Assembly: GCA_045638545.1 (NCBI GenBank)
Contig: JAZUBL010000055.1
Span: forward strand, 1-64,000
Direction: 5' to 3'
DNA length: 64,000 nucleotides
From: UMGS1071 sp045638545
GTDB taxonomy: Bacteria; Bacillota; Clostridia; Oscillospirales; Acutalibacteraceae
Position numbers and translations under genes: made by a program. Below the pieces are notes generated by a model that searched no databases, was not told the DNA's origin, and saw only the letters and a list, made by a program, of their open reading frames with translations. Numbering within the stretch: the stretch's first letter is position 1; each line of letters starts with the position of its first letter. Positions 50,838 to 60,453 of this stretch are shown here, piece by piece.

Positions 50838-52115
50838 TTGCGTAAGATTTTGATTCAAAACGGCACCCTGATCGATCCAAAAACAGAGCAGGTCTGGGAT
50901 GCAGACGTTCTTCTGGAAAACGGCATGATTGCTGAAATTGGTGAAACCCTCACAGCAGATGATGCTGAAGTTATAGATGCTTCCGGTCTCATTGTTGCAC
51001 CTGGCCTTGTGGATATGCACGTTCACCTTCGTGACCCAGGTCAGACACAGAAGGAAGATATTATTACCGGTTGTAAGGCAGCTGCTGCAGGTGGTGTTAC
51101 CAGTGTGCTGGCAATGCCAAACACAATTCCAACCACCGATACACCGGAGACAATTAAATATATTCTCGATAAGGCAGAAGATGCTGATGCCAGAGTATAT
51201 GTAACAGCAGCGATTACTCACAACCTGGCAAGCGGTGAACTGTGTGATCTTGCAGCACTCCGCGAAGCAGGTGCAATTGCGCTGAGCGATGACGGCCGCC
51301 CGGTAGAAAACACAAAGTTTATGGCAGAAGCGATGGTGAAGGCACCGGAGCTTGGCCTCCACGTTGTTTCCCACTGTGAGGATCTGTTCCTTGCAAAGGG
51401 TGGCATCATGAACGAAGGCGACGTTTCCCGTGAACTGGGCGTACAGGGTATTCCTGCAGCAGCAGAAGACTGCGGTACAGCAAGAGACATCGCGCTGGCA
51501 GCAGCTTATAATGTGCCGATTCACATCTGCCATGTAAGTACAAAAACTTCTGCAGCGCTGATCCGCGATGCAAAAAGACGCGGCGTAAAGGTGACAGCAG
51601 AAACAGCACCGCACTACCTCATTCTGACTGATGAAGCGCTCTATTCCATGGATGCTGATTTCCGCATGAACCCGCCGCTGCGTACCGATGAAGACCGTCT
51701 TGCAATGATCGATGCGATTATTGACGGCACCATCGATGCTATCGCAACAGACCACGCACCACATACACCAGAAGAGAAGGCAGACTTCCACAAGGCACCA
51801 AACGGTGTTGTTGGTATGGAAACTTCTTTTTCTGCAAGCTACACAGCACTGGTAGAGAGCGGTCTGCTGACACTGCCGCAGCTGATGAAAGTTATGTCTT
51901 ACAATCCGGCACAGATCCTCAACATCCCGGGCGGTGTGCTTCAGAAAGGCGAAATCGCTGACCTGATCCTCATCGACGAGAAAGAGCGTTGGGTTGTAGA
52001 TGAAAACAAGCTCCATGGCAAGAGCAAAAATGCTGTCTTTAAGGGCGGCACACTCCAGAGTAAAGTGAAAATGACGATTTGCAAAGGTCGCGTAGTATAT
52101 AAGGATGAAAATTAA
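50838..52115 (+). CDS. pyrC: Dihydroorotase
   Basis: Third step of pyrimidine synthesis; 425 residues, class I. Metal-site motif DMHVHLRDPGQTQKED near residue 57, HCED, HICHVST and the Asp in ATDHAPHTPEEK are present. Start is TTG 50838, 7-8 nt after GGAGTGG; in-frame ATG 50787 is at the -10 element (TATAAT 50773-50778) and too early. First gene of pyrC-F-K-D; no PyrR-type leader was recognised. Confidence 0.95.
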   Translation: MRKILIQNGTLIDPKTEQVWDADVLLENGMIAEIGETLTADDAEVIDASGLIVAPGLVDMHVHLRDPGQTQKEDIITGCKAAAAGGVTSVLAMPNTIPTTDTPETIKYILDKAEDADARVYVTAAITHNLASGELCDLAALREAGAIALSDDGRPVENTKFMAEAMVKAPELGLHVVSHCEDLFLAKGGIMNEGDVSRELGVQGIPAAAEDCGTARDIALAAAYNVPIHICHVSTKTSAALIRDAKRRGVKVTAETAPHYLILTDEALYSMDADFRMNPPLRTDEDRLAMIDAIIDGTIDAIATDHAPHTPEEKADFHKAPNGVVGMETSFSASYTALVESGLLTLPQLMKVMSYNPAQILNIPGGVLQKGEIADLILIDEKERWVVDENKLHGKSKNAVFKGGTLQSKVKMTICKGRVVYKDEN

Positions 52116-52136
52116 GAAAAGGGAAGGTAATTAACT

Positions 52137-53066
52137 ATGTCAATGGATAGACTGATCGAAGGTATTATTAAAACACAGAACCCAACAGTAGCAGGTCTGG
52201 ACCCAAAGCTGGCTTATATTCCGGATCACATTAAGGAAGCTTGCTTTGCAAAGTACGGCAAAACACTGGATGGCGCAGCAGCAGCACTGTTCGAGTTCAA
52301 TAAGGGTCTCATCGATGCTCTGTGCGATATCGTTCCTGCAGTAAAGCCACAGTGTGCATACTATGAAATGTACGGCTGGCAGGGTGTTAAGGCACTCCAC
52401 GACACCATTGCATATGCAAAGGAAAAGGGCATGTTTGTTATCACAGACGGTAAGCGCAATGATATCGGTACAACAATGGAAGCTTACGCAACTGCACACC
52501 TGGGCAAGGTTGATGTAGAAGGCGAAGCACTGATTCCATTTGACGGCGACAGCCTGACAGTAAACGCATACCTCGGTTCCGACGGTATCAACCCACTGCT
52601 GAACATCTGCAAGGATGAAGATAAGGGTATCTTCGTTCTGGTTAAGACTTCCAACCCATCCTCCGGCGAACTGCAGAACCTGAACCTGGAAGGCGGCGAC
52701 TCCGTTTACCTGACAATGGGCAAGAAGTGCGAAATGTGGGGCGAGAGCACCATGGGCAAGTATGGCTACAGCGGTGTTGGTGCAGTTGTTGGCGCAACAT
52801 ACCCACAGCAGCTGGAAGAGCTCCGTGCAGAGCTGAAGACAACATTCTTCCTGGTACCAGGTTACGGTGCACAGGGCGGCGGCGCAGACGACGTTCTGCC
52901 AGCATTTGACGAGAAGGGTCTCGGCGCAGTTATCAACTCCTCCAGAGGCATTATGTGCGCATATCAGAAGCAGGGCCTCCCAGGCGAAGATTACGCAAAG
53001 GCAGCTCGTGCAGAAGCAATCCGTATGCGTGACGAAATCGTAGGCAAGCTGGGTAAAATCGGCTGA
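52137..53066 (+). CDS. pyrF: Orotidine 5'-phosphate decarboxylase (type 2)
   Basis: Final step to UMP; 309 residues, the longer subfamily 2. AGLDPKLAYIP near residue 20, the catalytic FVITDGKRNDIGTT near residue 98 (Asp-Lys pair) and VPGYGAQGGGADD near residue 240 are diagnostic. Confidence 0.96.
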   Translation: MSMDRLIEGIIKTQNPTVAGLDPKLAYIPDHIKEACFAKYGKTLDGAAAALFEFNKGLIDALCDIVPAVKPQCAYYEMYGWQGVKALHDTIAYAKEKGMFVITDGKRNDIGTTMEAYATAHLGKVDVEGEALIPFDGDSLTVNAYLGSDGINPLLNICKDEDKGIFVLVKTSNPSSGELQNLNLEGGDSVYLTMGKKCEMWGESTMGKYGYSGVGAVVGATYPQQLEELRAELKTTFFLVPGYGAQGGGADDVLPAFDEKGLGAVINSSRGIMCAYQKQGLPGEDYAKAARAEAIRMRDEIVGKLGKIG

Positions 53067-53095
53067 TTGAAATTTAAACAGCAAGGAGAATTTCC

Positions 53096-53857
53096 ATGAA
53101 ATATGATGTAAAAGTATGCGAGATTCTGGAAAAGCAGGAACTTGCAAAGGGTATTTTTAGCTTCACAGTAAAGGCTGGCGAGCTGGCAAAGGCAGCACAG
53201 CCAGGCCAGTTTGCAAACATTCTGGCTCCAGGCAAAACACTGCGCCGTCCAATTTCCATCTGTGATATCGACAAAGAAAACGAAACACTGCGTTTTGTCT
53301 TTGAGATCCGCGGCGAAGGCACACAGCTTCTGGCTGATTTTAAAGTTGGCGACAGCTTTGATATTCTGGCTCCTCTGGGCAACGGCTTCCAGCTGGGCGA
53401 TACAAACCGCAAGGCACTGTTCGTTGGCGGCGGTATCGGCGTTCCTCCGCTCCTGAACCCTGCAAAGGCATTTGGTGCAAACGCAACTGTTGTGATCGGC
53501 TTCCGTAATAAGGATGCAATGATTCTGAAGGAAGACTTTGAAAAGGCTGGCTGCAACGTAATTGTTGCAACTGACGACGGCAGCTTTGGTCACCACGGCC
53601 TCGTAACAGAGTGTCTGGACGGCGTAGAAGCTGATGCAATCTTTGCCTGCGGTCCAATGCCAATGCTGAAGGCTCTGGCAAACCTGGCAGAGGAGAAGCA
53701 GATCGAGTGCCAGATTTCTCTGGAAGAGCGTATGGCTTGCGGCATCGGTGCATGCCTTGGCTGCGCTTGCAAGACAAAGAAAGAAAACGGTGAAGATACC
53801 TACGGCCACGTTTGCAAGGATGGCCCGGTATTCGATTATAAAAAGGTAGTATTCTAG
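53096..53857 (+). CDS. pyrK: Dihydroorotate dehydrogenase electron transfer subunit
   Basis: FAD/[2Fe-2S] subunit linking PyrD to NAD; 253 residues. LRRPISICDID (FAD site) near residue 44, FVGGGIGVPPLLNPAK near 103 (NAD site), and the C-terminal cluster CGIGACLGCACKT...C near residues 214-235. Pairs with the class 1B PyrD that follows 13 nt later. Confidence 0.96.
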   Translation: MKYDVKVCEILEKQELAKGIFSFTVKAGELAKAAQPGQFANILAPGKTLRRPISICDIDKENETLRFVFEIRGEGTQLLADFKVGDSFDILAPLGNGFQLGDTNRKALFVGGGIGVPPLLNPAKAFGANATVVIGFRNKDAMILKEDFEKAGCNVIVATDDGSFGHHGLVTECLDGVEADAIFACGPMPMLKALANLAEEKQIECQISLEERMACGIGACLGCACKTKKENGEDTYGHVCKDGPVFDYKKVVF

Positions 53858-53870
53858 GAGGTGACACACA

Positions 53871-54782
53871 ATGGCAGATATGAAAGTAACAGTTGCCGGC
53901 GTTGATTTTTCCAATCCACTGATCGGCGCTTCCGGTATCGTTGGTTTTGGTCGTGAGTATCAGGAGTTCTATCCGCTGAGCACAATCGGTGGTATTTCCT
54001 GCAAGGGCATCACACTGCAGGAGAGACTGGGCAACCCACCACCACGTATTGCTGAGACTCCAGGCGGTATGCTCAACGCAGTTGGTCTGCAGAACCCAGG
54101 TGTTGACTACTTCATCGAGAACGACCTCCCATGGCTGAAGACACAGGGCACTGTTGTAATCGCAAACATTGCTGGTAATACATACGAAGATTACTGCGCA
54201 ATGGCAGAGAAGCTCTCTGACACAGACGTTGACATGATCGAGCTGAACATCTCCTGTCCAAACGTTAAGTCCGGCGGTGTACAGTTTGGTACATCTCCAG
54301 AAGGCGTTGGCGAGATTACAAAGCAGGTTCGCGCACACTGCACAAAGCCATTGATGGTAAAGCTCTCTCCAAACGTAGCAGATATCGGTGAAATCGCTGC
54401 TGCTGCAGAAGCAAACGGCGCAGATGCAATTTCCATGATCAATACCATCACAGGTATGCGCATCGACATCCGTACACGCCGTCCAATCATCCGCAACAAC
54501 ACAGGCGGCCTGTCCGGTCCGGCACTGCTTCCAGTTGCTGTTCGCATGATTTCCCAGGCTTACCAGCGTGTAAAGATTCCGATCGTTGGCATGGGCGGCG
54601 TAAGCAAGTGGGAAGACGCTGTTGAGCTGATGCTGGCAGGTTCCACTGCACTGCAGGTTGGTACAGCATTCTTTACCGATCCATATGCACCGGTTAAGAT
54701 CCTGGAAGGTCTCAACAAGTACCTGGATGAGAACAACATCGCTTCCGTAACAGAGCTGACAGGTAAGGCACAGCTGTGGTAA
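53871..54782 (+). CDS. pyrD: Dihydroorotate dehydrogenase, NAD-dependent (class 1B) catalytic subunit
   Basis: 303 residues, FMN barrel. NPLIGASGIVGFG, KGITLQERLGNPPPR, the ISCPNVKSGG segment with the catalytic Cys near residue 128, and MGGVSKWEDAVELMLAG are typical. Stop overlaps the next start (TAATG). Confidence 0.96.
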   Translation: MADMKVTVAGVDFSNPLIGASGIVGFGREYQEFYPLSTIGGISCKGITLQERLGNPPPRIAETPGGMLNAVGLQNPGVDYFIENDLPWLKTQGTVVIANIAGNTYEDYCAMAEKLSDTDVDMIELNISCPNVKSGGVQFGTSPEGVGEITKQVRAHCTKPLMVKLSPNVADIGEIAAAAEANGADAISMINTITGMRIDIRTRRPIIRNNTGGLSGPALLPVAVRMISQAYQRVKIPIVGMGGVSKWEDAVELMLAGSTALQVGTAFFTDPYAPVKILEGLNKYLDENNIASVTELTGKAQLW

Positions 54783-55447
54783 TGACACGAATTATTTTAG
54801 TGCGCCACGCAGAGGCAGAAGGCAATGCGCTGAAGTTATTTCAGGGCCGCATCGATACAGCTGTCAGCGAAAAAGGCAGAAAGCAGCTGGATCTGTTGGC
54901 GGTGCGCTGCCGCAATATGGCGCGTGATGCTGTTTACACCAGTCCGCTGCGCCGTGCAAAAGAAACTGCAGAAGCAATTAACCAGTTCAACACCGTTCCG
55001 CTTTATGAAGAGGACGGTCTGATGGAAATTAACGGCGGCGTGTGGGATGGCAAGCCATGGGCAGATTTTGCAACATTATATCCGGATGATTTGAATAACT
55101 GGAACAATGCCCCATGGGATTTTGCGCCGGCAGAAGGCGAAGCGATGACACAGGTATATGACCGTGTGTATGACGCAGTATGCAGAATTGCTGAAGCAAA
55201 TAAGGGCAAGACAGTGTTTGTGGTGTCGCATGGTTGTGCAATTCGCAACCTGCTCTGCCGCATTAAGCACAATGATATCCATAAGCTCAATGAAGTTGGC
55301 TGGGGCGATAACACTTCCATCAGCTACATTGATTTTGATGAAAATATGGTTCCGACACTGACCATGGAGACAGACGCCTCTCATCTGGATGCAGAGACTT
55401 CCTCCGTGTGCAATCAGGTGTGGAGAAAACAGGAGGCAGACAAATGA
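54782..55447 (+). CDS. Histidine phosphatase family protein
   Basis: 221 residues. Phosphohistidine motif RIILVRHAEAEGN at the N-terminus, TSPLRRAKETAEAI, catalytic Glu in LMEINGGVWDGK and second His in VVSHGCAIRNLL. Family covers cobalamin phosphatases, phosphoglycerate mutases and others; the substrate cannot be read from sequence. Coupled to pyrD and, by ATGA overlap, to ruvX. ATG 54782 preferred over GTG 54776. Confidence 0.9.
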   Translation: MTRIILVRHAEAEGNALKLFQGRIDTAVSEKGRKQLDLLAVRCRNMARDAVYTSPLRRAKETAEAINQFNTVPLYEEDGLMEINGGVWDGKPWADFATLYPDDLNNWNNAPWDFAPAEGEAMTQVYDRVYDAVCRIAEANKGKTVFVVSHGCAIRNLLCRIKHNDIHKLNEVGWGDNTSISYIDFDENMVPTLTMETDASHLDAETSSVCNQVWRKQEADK

Positions 55448-55869
55448 AAATTATGGCAGTAGACCTGGGCAAAGCACGAACCGGCCTGGCCGTATGCGAT
55501 CCCGGAGAAATGCTGGCATCACCGCTTGTTGTGCTGCCTTCCTGGAATCAGGAGAAACTGCTGGATGAAATCGCGAACTTGGCGAAAGAACACCGCATTG
55601 AACAGATGGTTGTTGGTCTTCCGCTGAACATGGACGGCAGCCAGGGTGAAAGTGCCCAGAATGCTCTTGCTTTTGCAGAGCTGCTCCGCGAAAAAACCGG
55701 ACTTCCGGTTGATATGAAAGATGAGCGCGGCACAACTATCAGTGCGCACAACTATCTGAATACAACAGATACCCGCGGTAAAAAGCGCAAAGCTGTGGTG
55801 GATGCTGTAGCGGCAACCATCATTCTGCAGGACTATCTGGATTACAGACGGAATCACCGTGATAAATAA
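55444..55869 (+). CDS. ruvX: RuvX/YqgF putative Holliday junction resolvase / pre-16S rRNA nuclease
   Basis: 141 residues, RNase H fold. MAVDLGKARTGLAVCD (first Asp), VVGLPLNMDGSQGESAQ and DERGTTISA (Glu) are the YqgF signature; YqgF trims the 16S 5' end in E. coli. AGGAGGCAG precedes the ATG. Last gene of the pyr-led transcript. Confidence 0.94.
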   Translation: MKIMAVDLGKARTGLAVCDPGEMLASPLVVLPSWNQEKLLDEIANLAKEHRIEQMVVGLPLNMDGSQGESAQNALAFAELLREKTGLPVDMKDERGTTISAHNYLNTTDTRGKKRKAVVDAVAATIILQDYLDYRRNHRDK

Positions 55870-55875
55870 AAATGA

Positions 55876-55906
55876 GGAGTGCATCTTAGCGGTGCGCTCC
55901 TTTTTC
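55876..55906. terminator. Terminator between ruvX and the convergent membrane gene
   Basis: 10-bp stem GGAGTGCATC / GGTGCGCTCC with G-U pairs, loop TTAGC, T5C. It overlaps the 3' end of the minus-strand gene. Confidence 0.75.
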
Positions 55907-56290
55907 TTTCCGGAAATATTCAGTTTTGCGTGACAATCGGCACAGGCTGATCATGGGTATGGAAAGAAAAAACCAGCCGATAGAAAAAGGCAGACAGATC
56001 TGTCCCATAAAATTTGCTGGAAGATCAGAATAGTCCCATACTTTTCGCTTGCAGATAATGTTCAGAAAAAAGCCAAAGATAAATTCTACCATAGTAATTA
56101 TCCCGGCACATAGCGCGCATTGGTGCAGACAAATAGAACGTTTTCTCTTTTTACAACATGTTTTGTCTGTCAGATAAAGACAGATCCCACCGGCAAATGC
56201 CATGGCAGGATGCGTTCTCCCACGCCAGAAAAGTTCGATGACAGGATAACAAATGCAGCCGATGAGAAACAGCAGACCGGAACGCTTCAT
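55886..56290 (-). CDS. Small membrane protein of the putative ABC-transporter type IV (CmpB-like) family
   Basis: 134 residues with four hydrophobic segments. The WDYSDLPANFMGQICLPFSIGWF segment (cited as WDYSDLPANFMGQIC) is the signature of the DUF/ABC_trans_CmpB family; E-F-IFGFFLNIICKRKVW precedes it. Function unknown despite the family name. ATG 56290 follows GGGGAGGGA. Confidence 0.8.
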   Translation of the reverse strand: MKRSGLLFLIGCICYPVIELFWRGRTHPAMAFAGGICLYLTDKTCCKKRKRSICLHQCALCAGIITMVEFIFGFFLNIICKRKVWDYSDLPANFMGQICLPFSIGWFFLSIPMISLCRLSRKTEYFRKEKGAHR

Positions 56291-56383
56291 TAAGATCCCT
56301 CCCCAAATGAAGTGTTTCTAGCTTGTGCGGCTGCATCATTTTTATACGGCTTCTTTTTTTCATCTATCTTTTGCAGTAATTTG

Positions 56384-56392
56384 TGGTATAAT
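56384..56392 (+). promoter_or_regulatory. Extended -10 promoter of galE
   Basis: TGGTATAAT (TGnTATAAT); no good -35 at the usual distance, consistent with an extended -10 promoter. Confidence 0.5.
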
Positions 56393-56436
56393 TAAAATAA
56401 CTAATGTTTTAATTGAAAACAGAAAGGATGATCCGG

Positions 56437-57462
56437 ATGAGAATTCTGGTTACCGGCGGTGCCGGATATATTGGCAGCCACACCTGTGTGCAGCTCTTAG
56501 AGGCAGGACACCATGTGGTGATTGTAGACGACTTAAGCAACAGCCATAAAGCTGTTATCGGAAGAATTGAAACGCTTGCCGGAAGATCGGTAGTTTTTTA
56601 TGAAGAAAACGTATGCAACAAACCAGCACTGCAGAAAATTTTTGCAGAAGAACATCCGGAGGCTGTAATTCATTTTGCAGGCTACAAGGCTGTTGGCGAA
56701 TCTGTTGCGAAACCTCTGGAATACTACCGTAATAATCTGGACAGCACGCTGACACTTCTGGAAGTAATGCGGGAGTTTGATGTGAAAAATCTGATCTTCA
56801 GCTCTTCAGCTACCGTATATGGTGATCCTGCTGTTGTGCCGATTACAGAGGAACAACCGCTTGGTATCACAACCAATCCATACGGTACCTCTAAGATGAT
56901 GCAGGAGCGCATTCTGATGGATATGGCTATTGCAGATCCATCCTTCAACCCGATTCTGCTGCGCTATTTTAACCCTGTTGGTGCACACGAGAGCGGCATG
57001 ATTGGTGAAGATCCGAATGGTATTCCAAACAATCTGATGCCGTATATTTCTCAGGTAGCGATTGGCAAACTGGAAAGACTGCGTGTTTTTGGCAACGATT
57101 ACCCAACACCAGACGGTACAGGTGAGCGCGATTATATCCATGTTGTGGATCTGGCTGCCGGTCATGTTGCAGCATTGCAGTTGTTCCATGAAAATTGCGG
57201 CCTGAAAATTTACAACCTCGGCACAGGTACCGGTTACTCTGTGCTGGACGTACTTCATGCCTATGAGAAAGCAGTTGGCAGAGAGCTTCCGTATGAAATC
57301 ACCGATCGCCGCGCCGGTGACGTAGCTATGTGTTTTGCAGATCCAGCCAAGGCAAAAAAAGAGCTTGGCTGGAGCGCAGATAAAACACTGGATGAAATGT
57401 GTGCTGATTCCTGGAACTGGCAGACTAAGAATCCGAACGGCTTCAGAGGGGAGACGGAATGA
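56437..57462 (+). CDS. galE: UDP-glucose 4-epimerase
   Basis: 341 residues. NAD-binding ILVTGGAGYIGSHTCVQLL, the catalytic YGTSKMMQE (Tyr-x3-Lys, about residue 149), SSATVYGDP and the substrate-binding RYFNPVGAHESG are diagnostic. ATG 56437 follows AGAAAGGATG. Overlaps the next gene by 4 nt. Confidence 0.96.
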   Translation: MRILVTGGAGYIGSHTCVQLLEAGHHVVIVDDLSNSHKAVIGRIETLAGRSVVFYEENVCNKPALQKIFAEEHPEAVIHFAGYKAVGESVAKPLEYYRNNLDSTLTLLEVMREFDVKNLIFSSSATVYGDPAVVPITEEQPLGITTNPYGTSKMMQERILMDMAIADPSFNPILLRYFNPVGAHESGMIGEDPNGIPNNLMPYISQVAIGKLERLRVFGNDYPTPDGTGERDYIHVVDLAAGHVAALQLFHENCGLKIYNLGTGTGYSVLDVLHAYEKAVGRELPYEITDRRAGDVAMCFADPAKAKKELGWSADKTLDEMCADSWNWQTKNPNGFRGETE

Positions 57463-58856
57463 TGGTATTCGGGCATCATATCAGAGCATATCATGACGAG
57501 ATTTTTACTTTTCTGGCAGAAATGATTGCCATTCCGTCTGTTTCCAATCCAGAGTCAACAGAAGAAGGCAAGCCATTTGGTGAACACTCCGCCAGAGCAT
57601 TGCAGCATATTTTGCATAAAGGCACAGAGATGGGATTTACAGCAAAAAATGCAGGTAACTATGCCGGTCATATAGAGTACGATTGCGGTGCGGAAGGACT
57701 GGCGGCTGTTCTGACTCATGTTGATGTTGTTCCTGCCGGTGCTGACTGGGAAACAGACCCATTTACACTTACAGAGAAAGACGGACTTCTCTATGGCAGA
57801 GGTGTGCTTGATAACAAGGGTGCAGCTGTTGTTTCTCTTTTCTGTCTCAAAGCATTAAAGGACCACGGCATTACAGGCAAGCGTAAGCTGCGCTGTATTT
57901 TTGGTGCTGGAGAAGAAATCGGCATGGAAGATATGCCGCACTATTTTGCAGAGGAACCAATGCCGGAACTGGCATTTACACCAGATAGCGACTACGGTAT
58001 CTGCAACAGAGAAAAAGGTATTCTTCGTTTTGATTTATCCGCATCCGGCAGTAATGAATTGTTAACAGCATTCCACAGTGGTCAGGTAGTAAACGCTGTG
58101 CCGGATCTTGCACAGGCTGCATTGCACTGCACACAGGAAGAAGCAGAACAGCTGCACAGTTATGCAAATGCTGGTAATTTAAAATTTGAGATGGTACAGG
58201 ATTCAGCTTCGAACACATTAACACTGACTGTTCACGGCAAAGCAGCCCATGCCATGGAACCGGAAAAAGGCCAGAATGCAGCATTGATTCTCCTGCATCT
58301 TCTGGATCAGACATTTGGAAAAGAGCGGCTTGGACCATTGCCATCTTTTCTTATTGATAAAATTGGCCTGGAATACACTGGCGCTGCATTTGATCTGAAT
58401 CGTGAAGATGCTCCATCCGGCCCTCTGACATTGAATCTTGGTATGCTTCACATTGACGAGAACAGCGCAAAAGCTGGTATTGACGTCCGTTATCCTGTAA
58501 CTGCTTGCGGCGAAGACATTATTGAAGCTGCAAAAGCACAGGCAGAGGCAGCAGGTATCTGCTATCGGACAGCTGAGCATATGAAACCGCTTTATGCAAC
58601 AGAAGATTCTCAGCTGGTGTCTATTTTAAGCGGTGCATATGAGGCAATTATGGGAGAAAAAGCAGAACTGTATGCAACCGGCGGCGGCACTTATGCTCGC
58701 TGTATTCCTGGCAGCTGCGTTGCTTTTGGTCCAGTATTTCCGGATGAGCCGGATCGCAAAATGCACCAGTGCGGTGAGCATATTGATAAAGAGCGTTTTA
58801 TGCGCCATGCAGAAATCTGTCTGGAAGCTATGTATCGTTTTATTACAGCAGAATAG
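57459..58856 (+). CDS. M20 family dipeptidase (PepV/Sapep-like)
   Basis: 465 residues, zinc peptidase. LTHVDVVPAG near residue 87 (His, Asp), GRGVLDNKGAAV near 115 (Asp bridging), GAGEEIGMEDM near 150 (catalytic Glu), PDSDYGICNREKG near 178 and a C-terminal GGGTYAR. Dimerisation/lid domain lies about 185-380. Xaa-His or beta-Ala-peptides are family substrates. Translationally coupled to galE (ATGA). Confidence 0.92.
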   Translation: MMVFGHHIRAYHDEIFTFLAEMIAIPSVSNPESTEEGKPFGEHSARALQHILHKGTEMGFTAKNAGNYAGHIEYDCGAEGLAAVLTHVDVVPAGADWETDPFTLTEKDGLLYGRGVLDNKGAAVVSLFCLKALKDHGITGKRKLRCIFGAGEEIGMEDMPHYFAEEPMPELAFTPDSDYGICNREKGILRFDLSASGSNELLTAFHSGQVVNAVPDLAQAALHCTQEEAEQLHSYANAGNLKFEMVQDSASNTLTLTVHGKAAHAMEPEKGQNAALILLHLLDQTFGKERLGPLPSFLIDKIGLEYTGAAFDLNREDAPSGPLTLNLGMLHIDENSAKAGIDVRYPVTACGEDIIEAAKAQAEAAGICYRTAEHMKPLYATEDSQLVSILSGAYEAIMGEKAELYATGGGTYARCIPGSCVAFGPVFPDEPDRKMHQCGEHIDKERFMRHAEICLEAMYRFITAE

Positions 58857-58891
58857 AAAAAAGCAGTACCGTGATTCGGTACTGCTTTTTT
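58857..58891. terminator. Bidirectional terminator between the dipeptidase and abrB-like gene
   Basis: Perfect 14-bp stem including A- and T-runs (58857-58870 with 58878-58891), 7-nt loop. It overlaps the stop codon of the convergent gene. Confidence 0.9.
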
Positions 58892-59135
58892 ATTTCAGTG
58901 CATCCAGTTCCTGCATACATTGCTTGCAGATGCCTTTTCCTTTGAATTCTGTAACATCCTCTGTACTGTTGCAGAACATACAGGTTGGCTCGTATTTTTT
59001 AAGGATAATAGAATTGTCGTCTACGAAAATTTCAAACTGATCTCCGGTCTTAATCGGCATAAGCTTCCGTAATTCTTTAGGCAGTAAAATACGATTCAGG
59101 TTGTCAATTCTTTTTACAGCGCCGATTGGCTTCAT
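58890..59135 (-). CDS. AbrB/SpoVT-type transition-state regulator
   Basis: 81 residues. N-terminal swapped-hairpin DNA-binding domain (GAVKRIDNLNRILLPKELRK, residues 5-24, then IKTGDQFEIFV) and a C-terminal CMFC...CKQC four-cysteine knuckle. In Bacilli AbrB represses post-exponential and sporulation genes. Sits just before spmAB on the opposite strand. Confidence 0.92.
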   Translation of the reverse strand: MKPIGAVKRIDNLNRILLPKELRKLMPIKTGDQFEIFVDDNSIILKKYEPTCMFCNSTEDVTEFKGKGICKQCMQELDALK

Positions 59136-59172
59136 ATACGATCTACTCCTTTATCATTTTAATTCTTACAAA

Positions 59173-59201
59173 ATTGTACCATTTATTGGCAAATTTGTCA
59201 A
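59173..59201 (-). promoter_or_regulatory. Promoter of the AbrB-like gene
   Basis: Minus strand TTGACA (59201-59196), 17-nt spacer, TACAAT (59178-59173). Confidence 0.7.
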
Positions 59202-59290
59202 TAAACACCATGAATCATCTGGCAGTATGTTTGAATAAAAAATATAATTGAAACTTTTACCGCATATCTATAGGGTAATGAGGTGGTTTT

Positions 59291-59890
59291 ATGCTGAATT
59301 ATATCTGGTTGTTTTTGATTCTGATCAGCTTTGTCTGCGCGATATTTACAGGAAGGATGGAACTGCTTTCCGCCGCAGTTATGGAGGGTGCAGGCAGCGC
59401 TGTGTCACTTGTCATTACGACAGCAGGTATGATGGGCCTGTGGACAGGAGTGTTGAAAATTGCAGATGAGGGAGGATTGACCAGACTTTTGGCAAGATTT
59501 TTTTCTCCGATTTTGCGACGGATTTTTCCGGATTATCAGCAGGACAGCCCGGCAATGAAAGCAATCTGCATGAACGTTACAGCAAATTTGCTGGGACTTG
59601 GAAACGCAGCAACACCTTTTGGGCTGGCCGCCATGCGGGAGATGCAGAATGCACGTGCCAATCCATTATCGAGAACAGCAAACCACAGTATGATTCTATT
59701 TGTTGTTCTGAATACAGCAAGTATTCAATTGATTCCAACATTTCTTGGCACAATTCGGATGCAGTACGGCTCTAAAGCGCCATTTGAAATTCTTCCGGCT
59801 GTCTGGCTTACTTCCATTGCGAGTCTGGTTGTCGGACTGTTGATGGTCTATTTATTTAGAGAGAGACCGAGTAGGGAGCGCTGCTTATGA
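59291..59890 (+). CDS. spmA: Spore maturation protein A
   Basis: 199 residues, nucleoside-recognition/Gate-domain membrane protein. AVMEGAGSAVSLVITTAGMMGLWTGVLKIADEGG (cited: GMMGLWTGVLKIA), ANLLGLGNAATPFGLAAM and NTASIQLIPT are diagnostic. SpmA/B act in spore core dehydration. ATG 59291 follows GAGGTGG; overlaps spmB by 4 nt. Confidence 0.95.
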   Translation: MLNYIWLFLILISFVCAIFTGRMELLSAAVMEGAGSAVSLVITTAGMMGLWTGVLKIADEGGLTRLLARFFSPILRRIFPDYQQDSPAMKAICMNVTANLLGLGNAATPFGLAAMREMQNARANPLSRTANHSMILFVVLNTASIQLIPTFLGTIRMQYGSKAPFEILPAVWLTSIASLVVGLLMVYLFRERPSRERCL

Positions 59891-60411
59891 CAGCATTTAC
59901 TGCTTTTATTGTACCCACTTTCCTTGTGCTGATTCTGCTCTATGGATTTGCAAAGAAAGTACCGGTATTTGATACATTTCTGATCGGTGCAAAAGAGGGG
60001 CTGCAATCTTCTGTATCGATTCTTCCTGCACTGATTGGGTTGCTGATGGCAGTCACCATGCTGAATGCTTCTGGTGCTTTGGATTTATTTTCAGAATGGA
60101 TTTCACCGTTCGTATCCTGGCTGGGATTTCCGCCGGAGGTTGTACCGATTGCATTGCTGCGGCCTGTATCGGGGAGCGGTTCTACAGCAATCCTGACACA
60201 GATTTTTGAGCGATATGGTGCAGATAGTTTCGCAGGGCGTGCAGCATCAGTGCTGGCAGGATCGACGGAAACAACGTTTTATGCAGTGGCTGTTTATTTT
60301 GGCGCTGTGGGAATTAAAAAAACACGCCATGCCATTCCATCTGCACTGATGGCAGATCTGGCTTGCAGCGTGTTTGCGGTGATAACAACCAATTTATTTT
60401 TCGGACAATAA
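59887..60411 (+). CDS. spmB: Spore maturation protein B
   Basis: 174 residues, second Gate-domain protein. GAKEGLQSSVSILPALIGLLMAV (cited: GAKEGLQSS), LLRPVSGSGSTAILTQIF and GSTETTFYAVAVYFGAVGI are typical. With spmA it supports an endospore-forming ancestry. Confidence 0.95.
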   Translation: MTAFTAFIVPTFLVLILLYGFAKKVPVFDTFLIGAKEGLQSSVSILPALIGLLMAVTMLNASGALDLFSEWISPFVSWLGFPPEVVPIALLRPVSGSGSTAILTQIFERYGADSFAGRAASVLAGSTETTFYAVAVYFGAVGIKKTRHAIPSALMADLACSVFAVITTNLFFGQ

Positions 60412-60448
60412 AAATGCTGTGACAACAAGCTTGTGTCACAGCATTTTT
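60411..60448. terminator. Bidirectional terminator between spmB and mscS-like gene
   Basis: 14-bp perfect stem (60411-60424 with 60434-60447), 9-nt loop, A- and T-runs. Confidence 0.88.
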
Positions 60449-60453
60449 ATTAT